Counted from the stretch's first letter, positions 25,299-34,522 are shown. The stretch is DNA of 64,000 nucleotides from Nocardioides phosphati (GCF_014646375.1 NZ_BMNI01000005.1:62001-126000), one strand, 5' to 3'. A program made the numbers and translations. Notes: a model not told the origin generated them from the sequence alone.

Positions 25299-25329
25299 GA
25301 CGGCCGCCCGGTCAGACCGGGCGGCCGTC
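25299..25329 (-). terminator. Terminator of the Fe-S oxidoreductase gene
   Basis: Perfect 14-bp stem GACGGCCGCCCGGT / ACCGGGCGGCCGTC with a 3-nt loop, 18 bp beyond the stop of the minus-strand gene. The stem is symmetrical and could act in both directions. Confidence 0.85.
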
Positions 25330-25347
25330 GTTGCTGGGTGCTGTCGG

Positions 25348-28300
25348 TCAGATGTCGAACAGCGAGGACGCGCCGTGGATGTCCACGTCGGTCTTGGGGG
25401 TGTGCGTCGCACCGCTCGACTTCGGGGCCTCCGCGGGCGCGGCGGGCGCGGCCGGGGCCGGCTCCTGCGCAGCGGGGGCCTCGACGGGCTCCTCGGCCGA
25501 CGGGGCGGCCTGCTCCTCCGCCGGCGCCGCGGAGGCGTCGTCGGCGTCGAGGATCGTCTCGGGGTCCTCGGCGGGAGCCGGGGTCTCCTCGACGGCCGGA
25601 GCCGGAACCTCGGCAGCGGGGGCCTCGGCCGGAGTCGCAGCCGGGCCGGCAGCGGCAGGAGCCGCGGCAGCAGCCGGGGCGCCACCCTCGGGCCACGGGA
25701 TGTCGAACAGCGACGAGGCACCGTGGATGTCGACGTCCATGCGCGGCGTGGTCGCGGAACCCGACGAAGCCGGAGCAGCCGGAGCGGCAGCCGGAGCAGC
25801 CGGAGCGGCGGCGGCCGGAGTGGCCTCGGCGGCGGGAGCCTCGACCTCAGCGGCCGGAGCCGCCTCCGCCGGAGCCTCGGTTGCGGACGCTGCCTCGGCG
25901 GGTGCCTCGACGTCAGTTGAGGCGGGCTCGGCGGCCGTGTCGGCAACCGGGGCCTCCTCTGCAGCAGCCGGAGCGGCGGCAGCGGCCGGAGCAGCGGGCG
26001 CCGCAGCCGGGATGTCGAAGAGCGATCCGCCCGCATTGAGGTCCTGGGCCGGGGCAGCCGGAGCGGCCTCCGCCTTCGGAGCCTCGGCGGGAGCAGCCTC
26101 AGCCGCCGGAGCCGCGGGAGCAGCCTCGGTCGGCGCAGCAGCCGGAGCCGCCTGCGTCGGCGCGACGTCGAAGAGCGAACCACCGGCGTTGAGGTCCTGG
26201 GCCGGGGCAGCCGGAGCGGCCTCCGCCTTCGGAGCCTCGGCGGGAGCAGCCTCAGCAGCCTCGGTCGGCGCGACGTCGAAGAGCGAGCCACCGCCGCCCA
26301 GGTCGGCCGCCGGCTTCGTCTCCGCGGCCGGCTTCTCGGCCGGAGCGGCCTCGGCGGGCGCCGGGGTGTCGAAGAGCGAACCACCGGAGGCCGGCTTGGC
26401 CTCGGCCGGAGCAGCCGGAGCCTCGTCGAACAGCGAGCCCCCCGACGCGGGCTTGGCCTCGGCCGGAGCGGCCGGGGCGTCACCGAAGAGCGAGCCGCCG
26501 GAAGCCGGCTTCGACTCCGCCGGAGCAGCCGGGGCGTCACCGAAGAGCGAGGAGCCGCCCGCGGCGGTCGAGCCCGCACCACCGGCGGTCTCGGCACCCG
26601 CGACGCCCGAAGCGGCCGGCTCGCCCTCGGCAGCCGGAGCAGCCTCGGTCGCAGCAGCCTTCGCGGCCGGGGCGGCGACAGGAGCCTCGCCCGGCTTGTA
26701 CTTCGTGGCGACCTCGCCCTTGACGGACGCGAGCAGCATCTGCGCGACGTCCAGGACCTCGACCTCGGGACGGGCGTCCTCGTCGGCCTGCATCTTGGTC
26801 AGGCCGTCGGCCAGCATCACGCGGCAGAACGGGCAGCCGACCGCGATCTGGTCGGCGCCGGTGCCGACAGCCTCTTCCGTGCGGTTGAGGTTGATGCGCG
26901 AGCCGATGTTCTCTTCCATCCACATGCGGGCGCCACCGGCACCACAGCAGAAGGACTTCTCCTGGGAGCGGTCCATCTCCTTGTACTCGGCGCCCGGCAG
27001 GATCTCCAGCAGGTCACGCGGCGGCGTGTAGACCTGGTTGTGGCGACCGAGGAAGCACGGGTCGTGGTACGTGATGGAGCGCTTGTGCGCACCCTCACCC
27101 GTCTTGACCGGGGTCAGCTTGCCCTCGCGCACGAGGCGGTTGAGCAGCTGCGTGTGGTGCACGACCTCGAGCTCGATGCCCAGGTCCTTGTACTCGTTCT
27201 TCAGGGTGTTGAAGCAGTGCGCACAGGTCGACACGACCTTCTTGACCTTGAACTCCTTGAAGGTCTCGATGTTCTGCTGCGCGAGGCCCTGGAAGACGAA
27301 CTCGTTGCCGGCGCGGCGAGCGGAGTCACCGGTGCAGGTCTCGCCGTTGCCGAGGACGCCGAAGGAGACGTCGGCCATGTGCAGCAGCTCGGCGACGGCA
27401 CGCGTCGTCTTCTTGGCACGGTCCTCGTAGGCACCGGCACAGCCGACCCAGAAGAGCCACTCGACCTCGTCGAGCGACTCGATGTCGTCACCGACGACCT
27501 TGACGTCGAAGTCGAGACCCTGCGCCCAGTCCATGCGCGCGTTGGGGCTCATGTTCCACGGGTTGCCCTTGTTCTCCAGACCCTTGAAGAGGCCGTTGAG
27601 CTCAGCGGGGAAGTTCGACTCGACGAGCACCTGGTAGCGGCGCATGTCGACGAAGTGGTCGACGTGCTCGATGTCGACCGGGCACTGCTGGACGCAGGCG
27701 CCACAGTTGGTGCAGGACCACAGGGCGTCGTCGGAGATGACGAAGTCGCCACCCTCGGGGTTGTAGAACCAGTCCTGGGCGTCCTCGAGGTGGCCGTCCA
27801 CCTCGGCGTGACCGACCAGGGAGCGTCCGGCTGCGTCCTCGTCGCCGGCGGCCTTGGCGTAGGCGTGCTCGCGCAGGCCCATCATCATCAGCTTCGGCGA
27901 GAGCGGCTTCTCGGTGTTCCAGGCGGGGCACTGCGACTGGCAGCGGCCACACTCGGTGCAGGTCGTGAAGTCGAGGATGCCCTTCCAGGAGAAGTCCTCG
28001 ATGGAGCCGACGCCGAGGACCGAGTCCTCGTCGAGGTCGTCGATGTCGTCGAGCGTGATCGCCTTGCCGTTGGAGGTCAGCGGCTTGAGGCCACCCAGCG
28101 CCGTACGGCCGGAGGACTCACGCTTGAGGAAGATGTTGAACCACGCGGTGAAGCGGTGCCAGGCGACACCCATCGTGAGGTTCGAGGAGATGACGATCAG
28201 CCAGAGCATCGCCGAGGTGACCTTGAACATCGCGATCGCGAAGATCCAGTTCTTCGCGCCCTCGGCGTCGGTCGGGAAGAGGCCCGAGAAGAACTGCGAG

Positions 28301-28896
28301 AGCGGGAAGTGGAAGCCGGTCGCGTGGACCGCGCCCTCGCCGCCGGTGGCCTTGGCCAGGTTGTACTCCGCGCCGCGGATGAAGAGGATCGCGATCGACT
28401 CGAGGAAGACCATCGCCTCGACGAAGTACGCCTGCCACATCGTGGAGCCGTAGAAGCGGGTCTTGCGCGACGGCGTGTTGGCCGGGCGGTGCGTGAGGCG
28501 GTAGGCGATCAGCGGGAGGATCGCCAGGGCGCCGGCGGCACCGATGAGCTCCTCGAACCACTCGAACGCGAAGAACTTGCCGATGATCGGCCACGCGAAC
28601 TCGGGGGAGAAGAGCTGCACGACGCCGGCCATGACCGCGGTCGAGAGCACGAGGAACGCCATGTAGGCGAACCAGTGGAGCGCGCCGACCCACCAGATCT
28701 GGAACATGCGCGTGTGGAGGAAGGTCTCCTTCAGCAAGTTCAGGCCTCGGGCGACCGGGCGGTCGGTGCGACCGATCGCCGGCTGGCCCTGGCGGATCAC
28801 CTTCAGCATCTGGCGCACGGCGCGGGTGGTGAGCACGACCGCGACGGCGGTGAACGAGAGGCTCACCACGAGCGCGATGATCTGCATCAAAGACAT
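25348..28896 (-). CDS. Membrane Fe-S oxidoreductase (heterodisulfide-reductase-like) with repetitive Ala/Pro tail
   Basis: An 1182-residue protein. About 1-260 is a multi-helix membrane domain resembling the cytochrome-b-like NarI/DsrM subunit. Two 4Fe-4S motifs follow near 313 (CTECGRCQSQCP) and 394 (CTNCGACVQQCP). Two CCG (DUF224) domains contain STCAHCF near 554 and SFCCGAGG near 647. These parts match the actinobacterial Fe-S reductase typified, as I recall, by Rv0338c of M. tuberculosis (about 880 residues). Residues about 732-1182 are extra: an Ala/Pro/Glu tail with nine SLF motifs, the last two inside DVDIHGASSLFDI. It probably moves electrons between the membrane quinone pool and a soluble partner; the substrate is unknown. 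No partner gene is adjacent. Confidence 0.85.
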   Translation of the reverse strand: MSLMQIIALVVSLSFTAVAVVLTTRAVRQMLKVIRQGQPAIGRTDRPVARGLNLLKETFLHTRMFQIWWVGALHWFAYMAFLVLSTAVMAGVVQLFSPEFAWPIIGKFFAFEWFEELIGAAGALAILPLIAYRLTHRPANTPSRKTRFYGSTMWQAYFVEAMVFLESIAILFIRGAEYNLAKATGGEGAVHATGFHFPLSQFFSGLFPTDAEGAKNWIFAIAMFKVTSAMLWLIVISSNLTMGVAWHRFTAWFNIFLKRESSGRTALGGLKPLTSNGKAITLDDIDDLDEDSVLGVGSIEDFSWKGILDFTTCTECGRCQSQCPAWNTEKPLSPKLMMMGLREHAYAKAAGDEDAAGRSLVGHAEVDGHLEDAQDWFYNPEGGDFVISDDALWSCTNCGACVQQCPVDIEHVDHFVDMRRYQVLVESNFPAELNGLFKGLENKGNPWNMSPNARMDWAQGLDFDVKVVGDDIESLDEVEWLFWVGCAGAYEDRAKKTTRAVAELLHMADVSFGVLGNGETCTGDSARRAGNEFVFQGLAQQNIETFKEFKVKKVVSTCAHCFNTLKNEYKDLGIELEVVHHTQLLNRLVREGKLTPVKTGEGAHKRSITYHDPCFLGRHNQVYTPPRDLLEILPGAEYKEMDRSQEKSFCCGAGGARMWMEENIGSRINLNRTEEAVGTGADQIAVGCPFCRVMLADGLTKMQADEDARPEVEVLDVAQMLLASVKGEVATKYKPGEAPVAAPAAKAAATEAAPAAEGEPAASGVAGAETAGGAGSTAAGGSSLFGDAPAAPAESKPASGGSLFGDAPAAPAEAKPASGGSLFDEAPAAPAEAKPASGGSLFDTPAPAEAAPAEKPAAETKPAADLGGGGSLFDVAPTEAAEAAPAEAPKAEAAPAAPAQDLNAGGSLFDVAPTQAAPAAAPTEAAPAAPAAEAAPAEAPKAEAAPAAPAQDLNAGGSLFDIPAAAPAAPAAAAAPAAAEEAPVADTAAEPASTDVEAPAEAASATEAPAEAAPAAEVEAPAAEATPAAAAPAAPAAAPAAPASSGSATTPRMDVDIHGASSLFDIPWPEGGAPAAAAAPAAAGPAATPAEAPAAEVPAPAVEETPAPAEDPETILDADDASAAPAEEQAAPSAEEPVEAPAAQEPAPAAPAAPAEAPKSSGATHTPKTDVDIHGASSLFDI

Positions 28897-28922
28897 GGAG
28901 GACGGCTCCTTGCGAGTCGGTT

Positions 28923-28936
28923 CTACCCGTGGGTAG
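28923..28936 (-). promoter_or_regulatory. Inverted repeat upstream of the Fe-S oxidoreductase gene
   Basis: CTACCC-GT-GGGTAG, a perfect 6-2-6 inverted repeat, 26 bp upstream of the start codon. A dimeric regulator may bind here; none can be named. Confidence 0.45.
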
Positions 28937-29012
28937 GGCTGGCGGCATCCTAGCCCTCGCCGGGGCCGCGTCTCGCGTGACAGGAATCGCTTAGGTGACC
29001 CTTACCTGCAGG

Positions 29013-30227
29013 TCAGCGCGTCGACGGGCGGATGCCCAGCCAGCCCGCGACGAGGCACGCGGCGGCCGCCAGCGCGGCGAACCACGGGTAGATCGCGTCG
29101 AGACCCCACTCGGTCGCCGCCCAGCCGGCGCCGATCGTCGGGAACGCCATCGCGGAGTACGCCAGCAGGTAGTACGCCGACATCGTCTCGCCGCGCCGGC
29201 CCGCCGGCACGACGTTCGAGAGGTGGCGGAGGGAGCCGCCGAAGCTCAGTCCGAACGCGGCGCCGAGGACCGCGGAGATCGCGAAGACGGCGTACGGGTT
29301 GTGGCTGGCGAGGGCGGGGATGGTGAGCAGCAGCGAGACCGCCATGCCGAGGTCGCCCACGAGTGCCGAGCGCCGGGCCTCGAGGTCGGTGGCCGCGAGC
29401 TGGACCAGGGCCGCGGCGAAGGCCGAGACGGCGACGACCGCGCCGCCGAAGACGAGGTTGTGCACGCCGGTCTTCTGCGCGGCCAGGGTCGGGAAGAGCG
29501 AGAGCAGCACGCCGAGCACGGACCAGGCCGCCATCACGCCGAGCGCGGCGAACCAGAAGTCGCCGCGGATCTCGGAGGGGACCGACGGCTTCGCGACGCG
29601 CAGCGAGGACTGGCCGCGCTCAGTGTGGGTCTCGCGGAGGGCGAGCAGCCCGACCCCGATCGCGACGACGAGGGCGCCGATGACGACGAACGGCAGCCGC
29701 AGCGGGTACGGCGCGTACTGCGCGAGCAGCGAGGAGCCGAGGATCGCGAACGTGATGCCGATGTTGAACGCCGCCCCGCTGAGCTGACCGGTCCGTCGGC
29801 CGTGGTCGGGACGGAGGTCCATCAGTGCGGCGGCGCCGGCGACGACGATCGAGCCGACCGCGGCGCCGTGCAGCATGCGGGCCAGGAGCAGCATCCACAC
29901 GTTCTGGGCGAGCAGGAAGACGACGAGCCCGACGACGAGGGTGGCGGTCGCGGCGAGCAGGACCGGCTTGCGGCCGACCGCGTCGGAGATCGTGCCGGAG
30001 ACGAGCACGGCCGCGAGTGCGGCGAAGGCGTAGACCGCGAAGATCACCGTCGTGGTGAGCGGGGTCAGGTGCCACGTCGACTGGTAGATGCCGTAGAGCG
30101 GCGCCGGCATGCCGGAGACGCCGAGCGCGATGCCGGTCAGGGTCAGCACCAGGGAGTAGGCCCAGGTCTGGCCCGTGTGCGTGTCCGACAGGGCGTCGAG
30201 GCCGGGTGTGGCTGCTGCGCTCGTCAT
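29013..30227 (-). CDS. MFS exporter under ArsR-type control
   Basis: A 404-residue transporter with about 12 hydrophobic helices. The loop motif SGTISDAVGRKPVLL is the MFS motif A (GxxxDxxGRRxxL), and RMLHGAAVGSIV fits motif B. The order and length match drug or metabolite proton antiporters (DHA1 type). It is divergent from an ArsR-family gene, and the 92-bp region between them holds two matching operators, so expression is presumably induced by a ligand of that repressor. The substrate is unknown. Confidence 0.85.
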   Translation of the reverse strand: MTSAAATPGLDALSDTHTGQTWAYSLVLTLTGIALGVSGMPAPLYGIYQSTWHLTPLTTTVIFAVYAFAALAAVLVSGTISDAVGRKPVLLAATATLVVGLVVFLLAQNVWMLLLARMLHGAAVGSIVVAGAAALMDLRPDHGRRTGQLSGAAFNIGITFAILGSSLLAQYAPYPLRLPFVVIGALVVAIGVGLLALRETHTERGQSSLRVAKPSVPSEIRGDFWFAALGVMAAWSVLGVLLSLFPTLAAQKTGVHNLVFGGAVVAVSAFAAALVQLAATDLEARRSALVGDLGMAVSLLLTIPALASHNPYAVFAISAVLGAAFGLSFGGSLRHLSNVVPAGRRGETMSAYYLLAYSAMAFPTIGAGWAATEWGLDAIYPWFAALAAAACLVAGWLGIRPSTR

Positions 30228-30248
30228 CGCGTACCTGCTTCCGGTAAG

Positions 30249-30298
30249 TTTGATGTACGTCGAACCCCAACCGTACGCCTGGTTCGATGATCGTCAAA
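30249..30298. promoter_or_regulatory. Two facing TTTGA-N6-TCGAA operators between MFS and ArsR genes
   Basis: TTTGATGTACGTCGAA (30249-30264) and TTCGATGATCGTCAAA (30283-30298) are inverted copies of the same 5-6-5 near-palindrome, 18 bp apart, so the whole block is a large inverted repeat. The second copy overlaps the possible ATG at 30287, favouring the later ATG at 30320 for the regulator. Confidence 0.75.
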
Positions 30299-30319
30299 CT
30301 TCTTTCCGAGGTGACCCGC

Positions 30320-30640
30320 ATGACAGCGCAGCCCGAAGCCGACCAGCTTCCCGTGGCGGGCATCCAGCAGCTGCTCGCGGCCCTGCAGGACCCGGTGCGT
30401 CTCGAGATGGTCCGCCGCCTGGTCGACGCCGGCGGCGAGGCGCAGTGCAAGCTCCTCTACGACGGCGTCGGCAAGTCGACGGCCGCGCACCACTTCAAGA
30501 TCCTGCGCGAGGCCGGCATCACCGAGCGGCTGACGGTCGACGGCACGGTGCACCAGCGGCTGCGCGCCGCCGACGTCGACGACGTCGCCCCCGGCCTGCT
30601 CGACGCGGTCGTCGGCGCGGCCCAGCGCGCGACCGACTGA
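30320..30640 (+). CDS. ArsR-family winged-helix repressor
   Basis: A 106-residue winged-helix protein: QQLLAALQDPVRLEMVRRLVDAGG, then the recognition helix KSTAAHHFKILREAGITERL. Only one Cys (AQCKLLYDG) is present, so a metal-thiolate site of the ArsR/CadC kind is not evident; it may sense an organic ligand. The ATG at 30320 has GAGGTGA at 30308-30314; the in-frame ATG at 30287 lies inside an operator. It very probably represses the divergent MFS exporter and itself. Confidence 0.85.
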   Translation: MTAQPEADQLPVAGIQQLLAALQDPVRLEMVRRLVDAGGEAQCKLLYDGVGKSTAAHHFKILREAGITERLTVDGTVHQRLRAADVDDVAPGLLDAVVGAAQRATD

Positions 30641-30644
30641 CCCG

Positions 30645-33140
30645 TCAGCCCACCCGTCGTACGCCGGTGACCGCGCCGGAGGCGGAGAAGTCGACCGCCA
30701 TCCGGGCCGTCGTGCCGCCGCCTCCGGCCGCGCAGGTCGTGTAGGTCCGGCCGAGCCGCTCGTAGGGCTGCCCGATCGCGTCGAGCACCTGGCGGGTGGT
30801 CATCCCGGTGGCGACCTTCGAGCGGAAGGTGTCGACGTCGACCTGCAGCGAGGGGTTGCGGCAGGAGTCGGGCGCGACGCCGACCGCGCGCTCCCACATC
30901 TGCAGGTAGGCCTCGGCGCCGCGGCTCATGTCCTCCTTGAACCCGACGCCGTCGGCGCCGGCCACGTGGGAGGCGTCCTCGATCCAGTCGGGGTAGAGGC
31001 CGTACTGCGCGACGCCGTCGGTGTTGATGTCCCAGACCCGCTTGCCGCTGACGCCCTTGTCGAGCGTCACGCCTCCGAGGCCGGTGAACGGGTAGGTGAC
31101 CGGGTTGGCCGCCGAGGCTCCGCGGGGCGAGCCCTGCGCGCCGAAGCCGTTCATGTCCGCGCCGTAGCCGAAGCCGAAGTAGTAGCGCGGGTCGGCCCAG
31201 CCCAGGTGCTGCCTCCACTTGTCGACGAAGCCGGGGGAGTCGCCGGCGTACGGCGTGATGAAGCCGCCGAGCTTGTAGATCCGCGGGTAGGCGTCGGGGG
31301 TCGACCACGAGTGGCTCGACAGGATGCCCGGGTGGCGCCCGTCGGCGGCCGCCTGCTCGTAGAGGTCGAGGGCGGCGTTGCGGCCGTTGACGCTCATGTG
31401 GTCGGGGTCGAAGAGCATCCCGTTGTCGATCATCTCGTTGAGCAGCCGCTTGCCGAGGTCGGTCAGGCCGCGGGTGTTGCAGTGCGGGCCGGGCGGGTAC
31501 GCCGGCAGCGGCTGCACGCCGAGCAGGCCGTAGAGCTGGCCGATCGCGCCGAAGATCGCGTCCTGCTGCGGGAGCGCACCCTCGGGAGCGGTGAGCGGGC
31601 CCTGCAGCTTGTCGTGCTGCTCCGGTCCGTACGACGACGGGCAGGTCTGCATCTGCAGGAACGAGCCGGTGTTCACGAAGTTGCCGAGGTTGGTGATCGT
31701 GCCGGTGCTGCCCTCGTCGCCGGTGACGCCGGTCAGCGCGTTGTCGAACTTGTTGGTGATCTCCATCTGCCGCACGCCGAGCGCCTTGACCTCCGCGAGG
31801 CCGGCGTCGAGCTGCTCGGGCGTGCAGGTCGGGGAGCCTGCGCGCACGTTGCAGCCGAACGGCACCGAGGTCTCGATGCCCATGATCACCGCGAGCCGGC
31901 CGCTGTTGATCACCGCGCGCGCCTGGAACGGGTCGGTGACGATGCGGTACCAGCCGCGGCCGGGGCCGCCGTACTGCGCGTCGATGTAGTCCTGCATGTC
32001 GTACATGTCCTTCGCCTGCCGGCGGATGGAGTCCATGTCGTTGCAGTTGTGCTTCTTGAGCGGGTAGAGCTCGCAGAGCACGTTGTTCTCGACGAGGAGG
32101 TTCGTGTAGACGCGCAGGCCGCCGCGCCACGACCGCTCGAGCCACTTCCAGTAGACGCCCTGGTGGGTCAGCGAGTGCGGGTTCGGCCAGTAGCCGAACG
32201 TCGGCCAGCCGACCGGGTCGTGGCCGGTCCCCGGCGTACGGCCGGCGAGGAAGTCCTCCAGCACGGCGCCCTTGCCGTTCGCCACCTGGTGGTCGGGGCA
32301 GTCGACGAGCGCGTACGCCACGCCGTACCGGTGCCAGGGCGGGCTGCAGATGACCTGCCCGCCGAGGAACTCGTGGCTCATGCCGTGCGTGTGCGGGTCG
32401 ACGTAGCCGCGCACCTCCTGGAACGGGCTGGTGCCGGCGAAGGGGCCGCCGGTGACGTCGGTGTCCACCTCGGGGTACGGCGTGCAGCCGGTCGTGCGGG
32501 CGAGCGGGAACGCCGTCGGGGTGCCGGTCGCCAGCCCGCCGGTGAGGGTGCGGTGGAGCGCCTTGCCGTTGGCCAGGGTGAAGGTGAAGCCGCCGGAGCT
32601 GGTGCGCTGCACGGTCCAGTCGGACGACGGGGAGGGCTGCGCCATCGGCGCGACGCCACCGAGCAGCGTGACCCCGAGGAAGCGCCGGTCCGGCGTGTAG
32701 AGCAGGTAGCTGCCCAGGTCGGTCGCCTGGAAGAGGTAGGGCTTGCCGTTGAGCGTGTAGCAGCCGCCCGCCATCGCGTAGCGGTCCTCGGGCACGGCGA
32801 GGCGCGGGCGCCCGATCGTGGCCGTCGTGAGCGTCGGGTCGGTCATGGCGCGCTCGGAGGCGACGTACGCCTCGGCGGCGGTGCGCGCAGTGTCGCTGGT
32901 CGGGTCGACGGTGAACGCCGCCTCGGGCGAGCGGCTGAGGGCGTTCTTGACCGCGAGGTCGTTCTCGTCGTGCTCCTCGCGCGCCTGGATCGCGACGAGG
33001 CTGCTGGTCGTGCCGTGCACGGCGGCGACCGGGTTGCCGGACAGGCCGGCACCGGTCGAGCCGGTGGCGACCAGGCCGCCGGCGACGACCGCCCCGGCGA
33101 GTGAGGTGGCGAGGCCGAGGCGGAGTGCGTTGCGGTTCAT
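30645..33140 (-). CDS. Exported M19 (membrane-dipeptidase)-like metallohydrolase
   Basis: An 831-residue protein with a signal peptide (about 1-30). After a roughly 230-residue N-terminal region come blocks that fit the binuclear-metal M19 dipeptidase barrel: DPHTHG (HxH metal ligands), VIMGIETS (bridging Glu), ITNKFDNAL, FDPDHMSVNGRNA and ILSSHSWSTPD (His ligands). It is about twice the length of classical M19 enzymes, with insertions and a roughly 110-residue C-terminal domain with VDFSASGAVTGVRRVG. It may cleave dipeptides or beta-lactam-like amides outside the membrane. The ATG overlaps the stop of the beta-propeller gene (ATGA), so the two exported proteins are translationally coupled. 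Confidence 0.72.
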   Translation of the reverse strand: MNRNALRLGLATSLAGAVVAGGLVATGSTGAGLSGNPVAAVHGTTSSLVAIQAREEHDENDLAVKNALSRSPEAAFTVDPTSDTARTAAEAYVASERAMTDPTLTTATIGRPRLAVPEDRYAMAGGCYTLNGKPYLFQATDLGSYLLYTPDRRFLGVTLLGGVAPMAQPSPSSDWTVQRTSSGGFTFTLANGKALHRTLTGGLATGTPTAFPLARTTGCTPYPEVDTDVTGGPFAGTSPFQEVRGYVDPHTHGMSHEFLGGQVICSPPWHRYGVAYALVDCPDHQVANGKGAVLEDFLAGRTPGTGHDPVGWPTFGYWPNPHSLTHQGVYWKWLERSWRGGLRVYTNLLVENNVLCELYPLKKHNCNDMDSIRRQAKDMYDMQDYIDAQYGGPGRGWYRIVTDPFQARAVINSGRLAVIMGIETSVPFGCNVRAGSPTCTPEQLDAGLAEVKALGVRQMEITNKFDNALTGVTGDEGSTGTITNLGNFVNTGSFLQMQTCPSSYGPEQHDKLQGPLTAPEGALPQQDAIFGAIGQLYGLLGVQPLPAYPPGPHCNTRGLTDLGKRLLNEMIDNGMLFDPDHMSVNGRNAALDLYEQAAADGRHPGILSSHSWSTPDAYPRIYKLGGFITPYAGDSPGFVDKWRQHLGWADPRYYFGFGYGADMNGFGAQGSPRGASAANPVTYPFTGLGGVTLDKGVSGKRVWDINTDGVAQYGLYPDWIEDASHVAGADGVGFKEDMSRGAEAYLQMWERAVGVAPDSCRNPSLQVDVDTFRSKVATGMTTRQVLDAIGQPYERLGRTYTTCAAGGGGTTARMAVDFSASGAVTGVRRVG

Positions 33141-34522
33141 GACCAGGCTCCGATCGTGGTCTCCGGGACGACGCCGTGGCGGATCCGCTGGGGATGGTCG
33201 CCGACGGGCAGGTAGGCGAGCTCCTCGCCGGTGTGGAAGTCGATCACCGCCACCGAGTCGGCGCCGCTGAGCGAGGCCCAGCAGGTGTCGCCGAGCCCCT
33301 CGGTGGTCCAGTAGGGCTTCAGGTAGTCGTGGCCCGTGGTGGTCGCGTCGAAGAAGCGGGGCCGGCCGGTCGCGCGGTCGACCAGGGCGACGTAGTCGTC
33401 CATCGTGCCGGCGGCGCACAGCGTCTTGCCGGTGTCGTCGATGGAGAGGCCGTGGTGGGCGGAGTCGTTGACGTACTCCTCCAGCGGCATGTCCGGCACA
33501 CGGTTCGGCAGGGGGATCAGGCGGGTCACCGCGCCCGTGCGCGGCTCGGGAAGGCCGCCCGCCGTGTAGGTGACCACGCCGTCGCCGTCGGGCGCCTGCG
33601 TGTCGAACTCGACGATGCCGTGGAAGTAGGAGACCTGGAAGTAGATGAACCGCTCACCCGGCGCGATCGCCATCGGGCGGACCGCGGCGCTCATGCCGGG
33701 GTAGCCGGCCTCGGCCAGCTCCTTGCCCATGTCCCACCGCTTCTGGACCCCGAACGACGCGTTGTCGACGATCTCGAACCAGCGGTCGCCCTTGAGCTCG
33801 TCGTGGAGCGGGCCGATCGGGACGGGGCCCACCGTGGTCTCGTCGCCCGGCGTGTAGACCTTGCCGATGCTGGCGTGGAAGATCCGGGTCCCGTCGGCGG
33901 AGTAGTTGCTCTCGTGCGGCGTCTCGCCGGAGACGAAGGTCCGCAGCCGGTCGCCCATCCGGACGGCCTTGCCGTCGACGGTCTCGTTGACCATGGAGTA
34001 CTCGATCACCTGGCGCGAGGTCGAGTCCGAGACGAGCAGGCGTCGTCCGTCGGGGGAGAGCCCCATGTGGTCGGTGCGGTAGCCGTCCATCGACTGCTCG
34101 CGCACGATGCTGTCGCTCCGGCCGGCGGTCGCCTTCGCGATGTCGATCCAGACCACGTCGCCGAAGCTCGGCCGCGAGACGGCGAGGTAGCGGCCGTCGC
34201 GCGTCGTGAACATGTCGTCGACGTACTGGTCGTGGCCCTCGCCGGGCCCCTGCTGGATCAGCAGGTAGTAGGCGAGGCGCACCGGGTCGAGGTAGATCGC
34301 GGCGAGCTCCTGCGCCTTGTCGGGCACGAGGTTCACGCCGCTCCGGAGCACGGTGAAGGTGCGGGCGTCGACGATCGACGCCGTGCCGGCCCAGTTGTTG
34401 CCGACGAACATGACGTCCCGCAGCGCCGGCGTCGCGGCCGGCGAGGGTGTGGCCGCGCCCGCCGTGACGACGGTGCAGGCGAGGGCTCCGGCCAGGGCGG
34501 CCCGGCTGATGACACGACGCAT
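33137..34522 (-). CDS. Exported YncE/lactonase-like beta-propeller protein
   Basis: A 461-residue secreted protein with a signal peptide (about 1-24). It has repeated beta-blade motifs such as VGNNWAGTASIVDARTFTV, GLSPDGRRLLVSDSTSRQVIEY and GLSIDDTGKTLCAAG, each around 45-60 residues apart, giving a six- or seven-bladed propeller. Such domains bind ligands or act as scaffolds or lactonases; no catalytic residues are clear. It is first in an operon with the M19-like hydrolase and divergent from a PucR-type regulator. The ATG at 34522 begins MRRVISRAALAG. Confidence 0.78.
   Translation of the reverse strand: MRRVISRAALAGALACTVVTAGAATPSPAATPALRDVMFVGNNWAGTASIVDARTFTVLRSGVNLVPDKAQELAAIYLDPVRLAYYLLIQQGPGEGHDQYVDDMFTTRDGRYLAVSRPSFGDVVWIDIAKATAGRSDSIVREQSMDGYRTDHMGLSPDGRRLLVSDSTSRQVIEYSMVNETVDGKAVRMGDRLRTFVSGETPHESNYSADGTRIFHASIGKVYTPGDETTVGPVPIGPLHDELKGDRWFEIVDNASFGVQKRWDMGKELAEAGYPGMSAAVRPMAIAPGERFIYFQVSYFHGIVEFDTQAPDGDGVVTYTAGGLPEPRTGAVTRLIPLPNRVPDMPLEEYVNDSAHHGLSIDDTGKTLCAAGTMDDYVALVDRATGRPRFFDATTTGHDYLKPYWTTEGLGDTCWASLSGADSVAVIDFHTGEELAYLPVGDHPQRIRHGVVPETTIGAWS

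Larger units (their letters stand above)
24991..25347. other. Intergenic region with decayed coding-like fragment and palindromes
   Basis: About 357 bp without a credible gene. The minus strand between about 25160 and 25019 encodes an open stretch ending HDDLGRITGVNLLRG...VGVRR with no proper start, possibly the tail of a lost gene. It is followed by the palindrome pair near 25163-25244 and the terminator at 25299-25329. Nothing else was recognised. Confidence 0.4.

Noticed and set aside
25221..26597. Arg/Pro/Leu-rich 458-codon frame within the oxidoreductase tail
   Set aside because: Alternative-frame reading of Ala/Pro-rich codons in the low-complexity tail; the main frame continues without interruption into conserved Fe-S domains.
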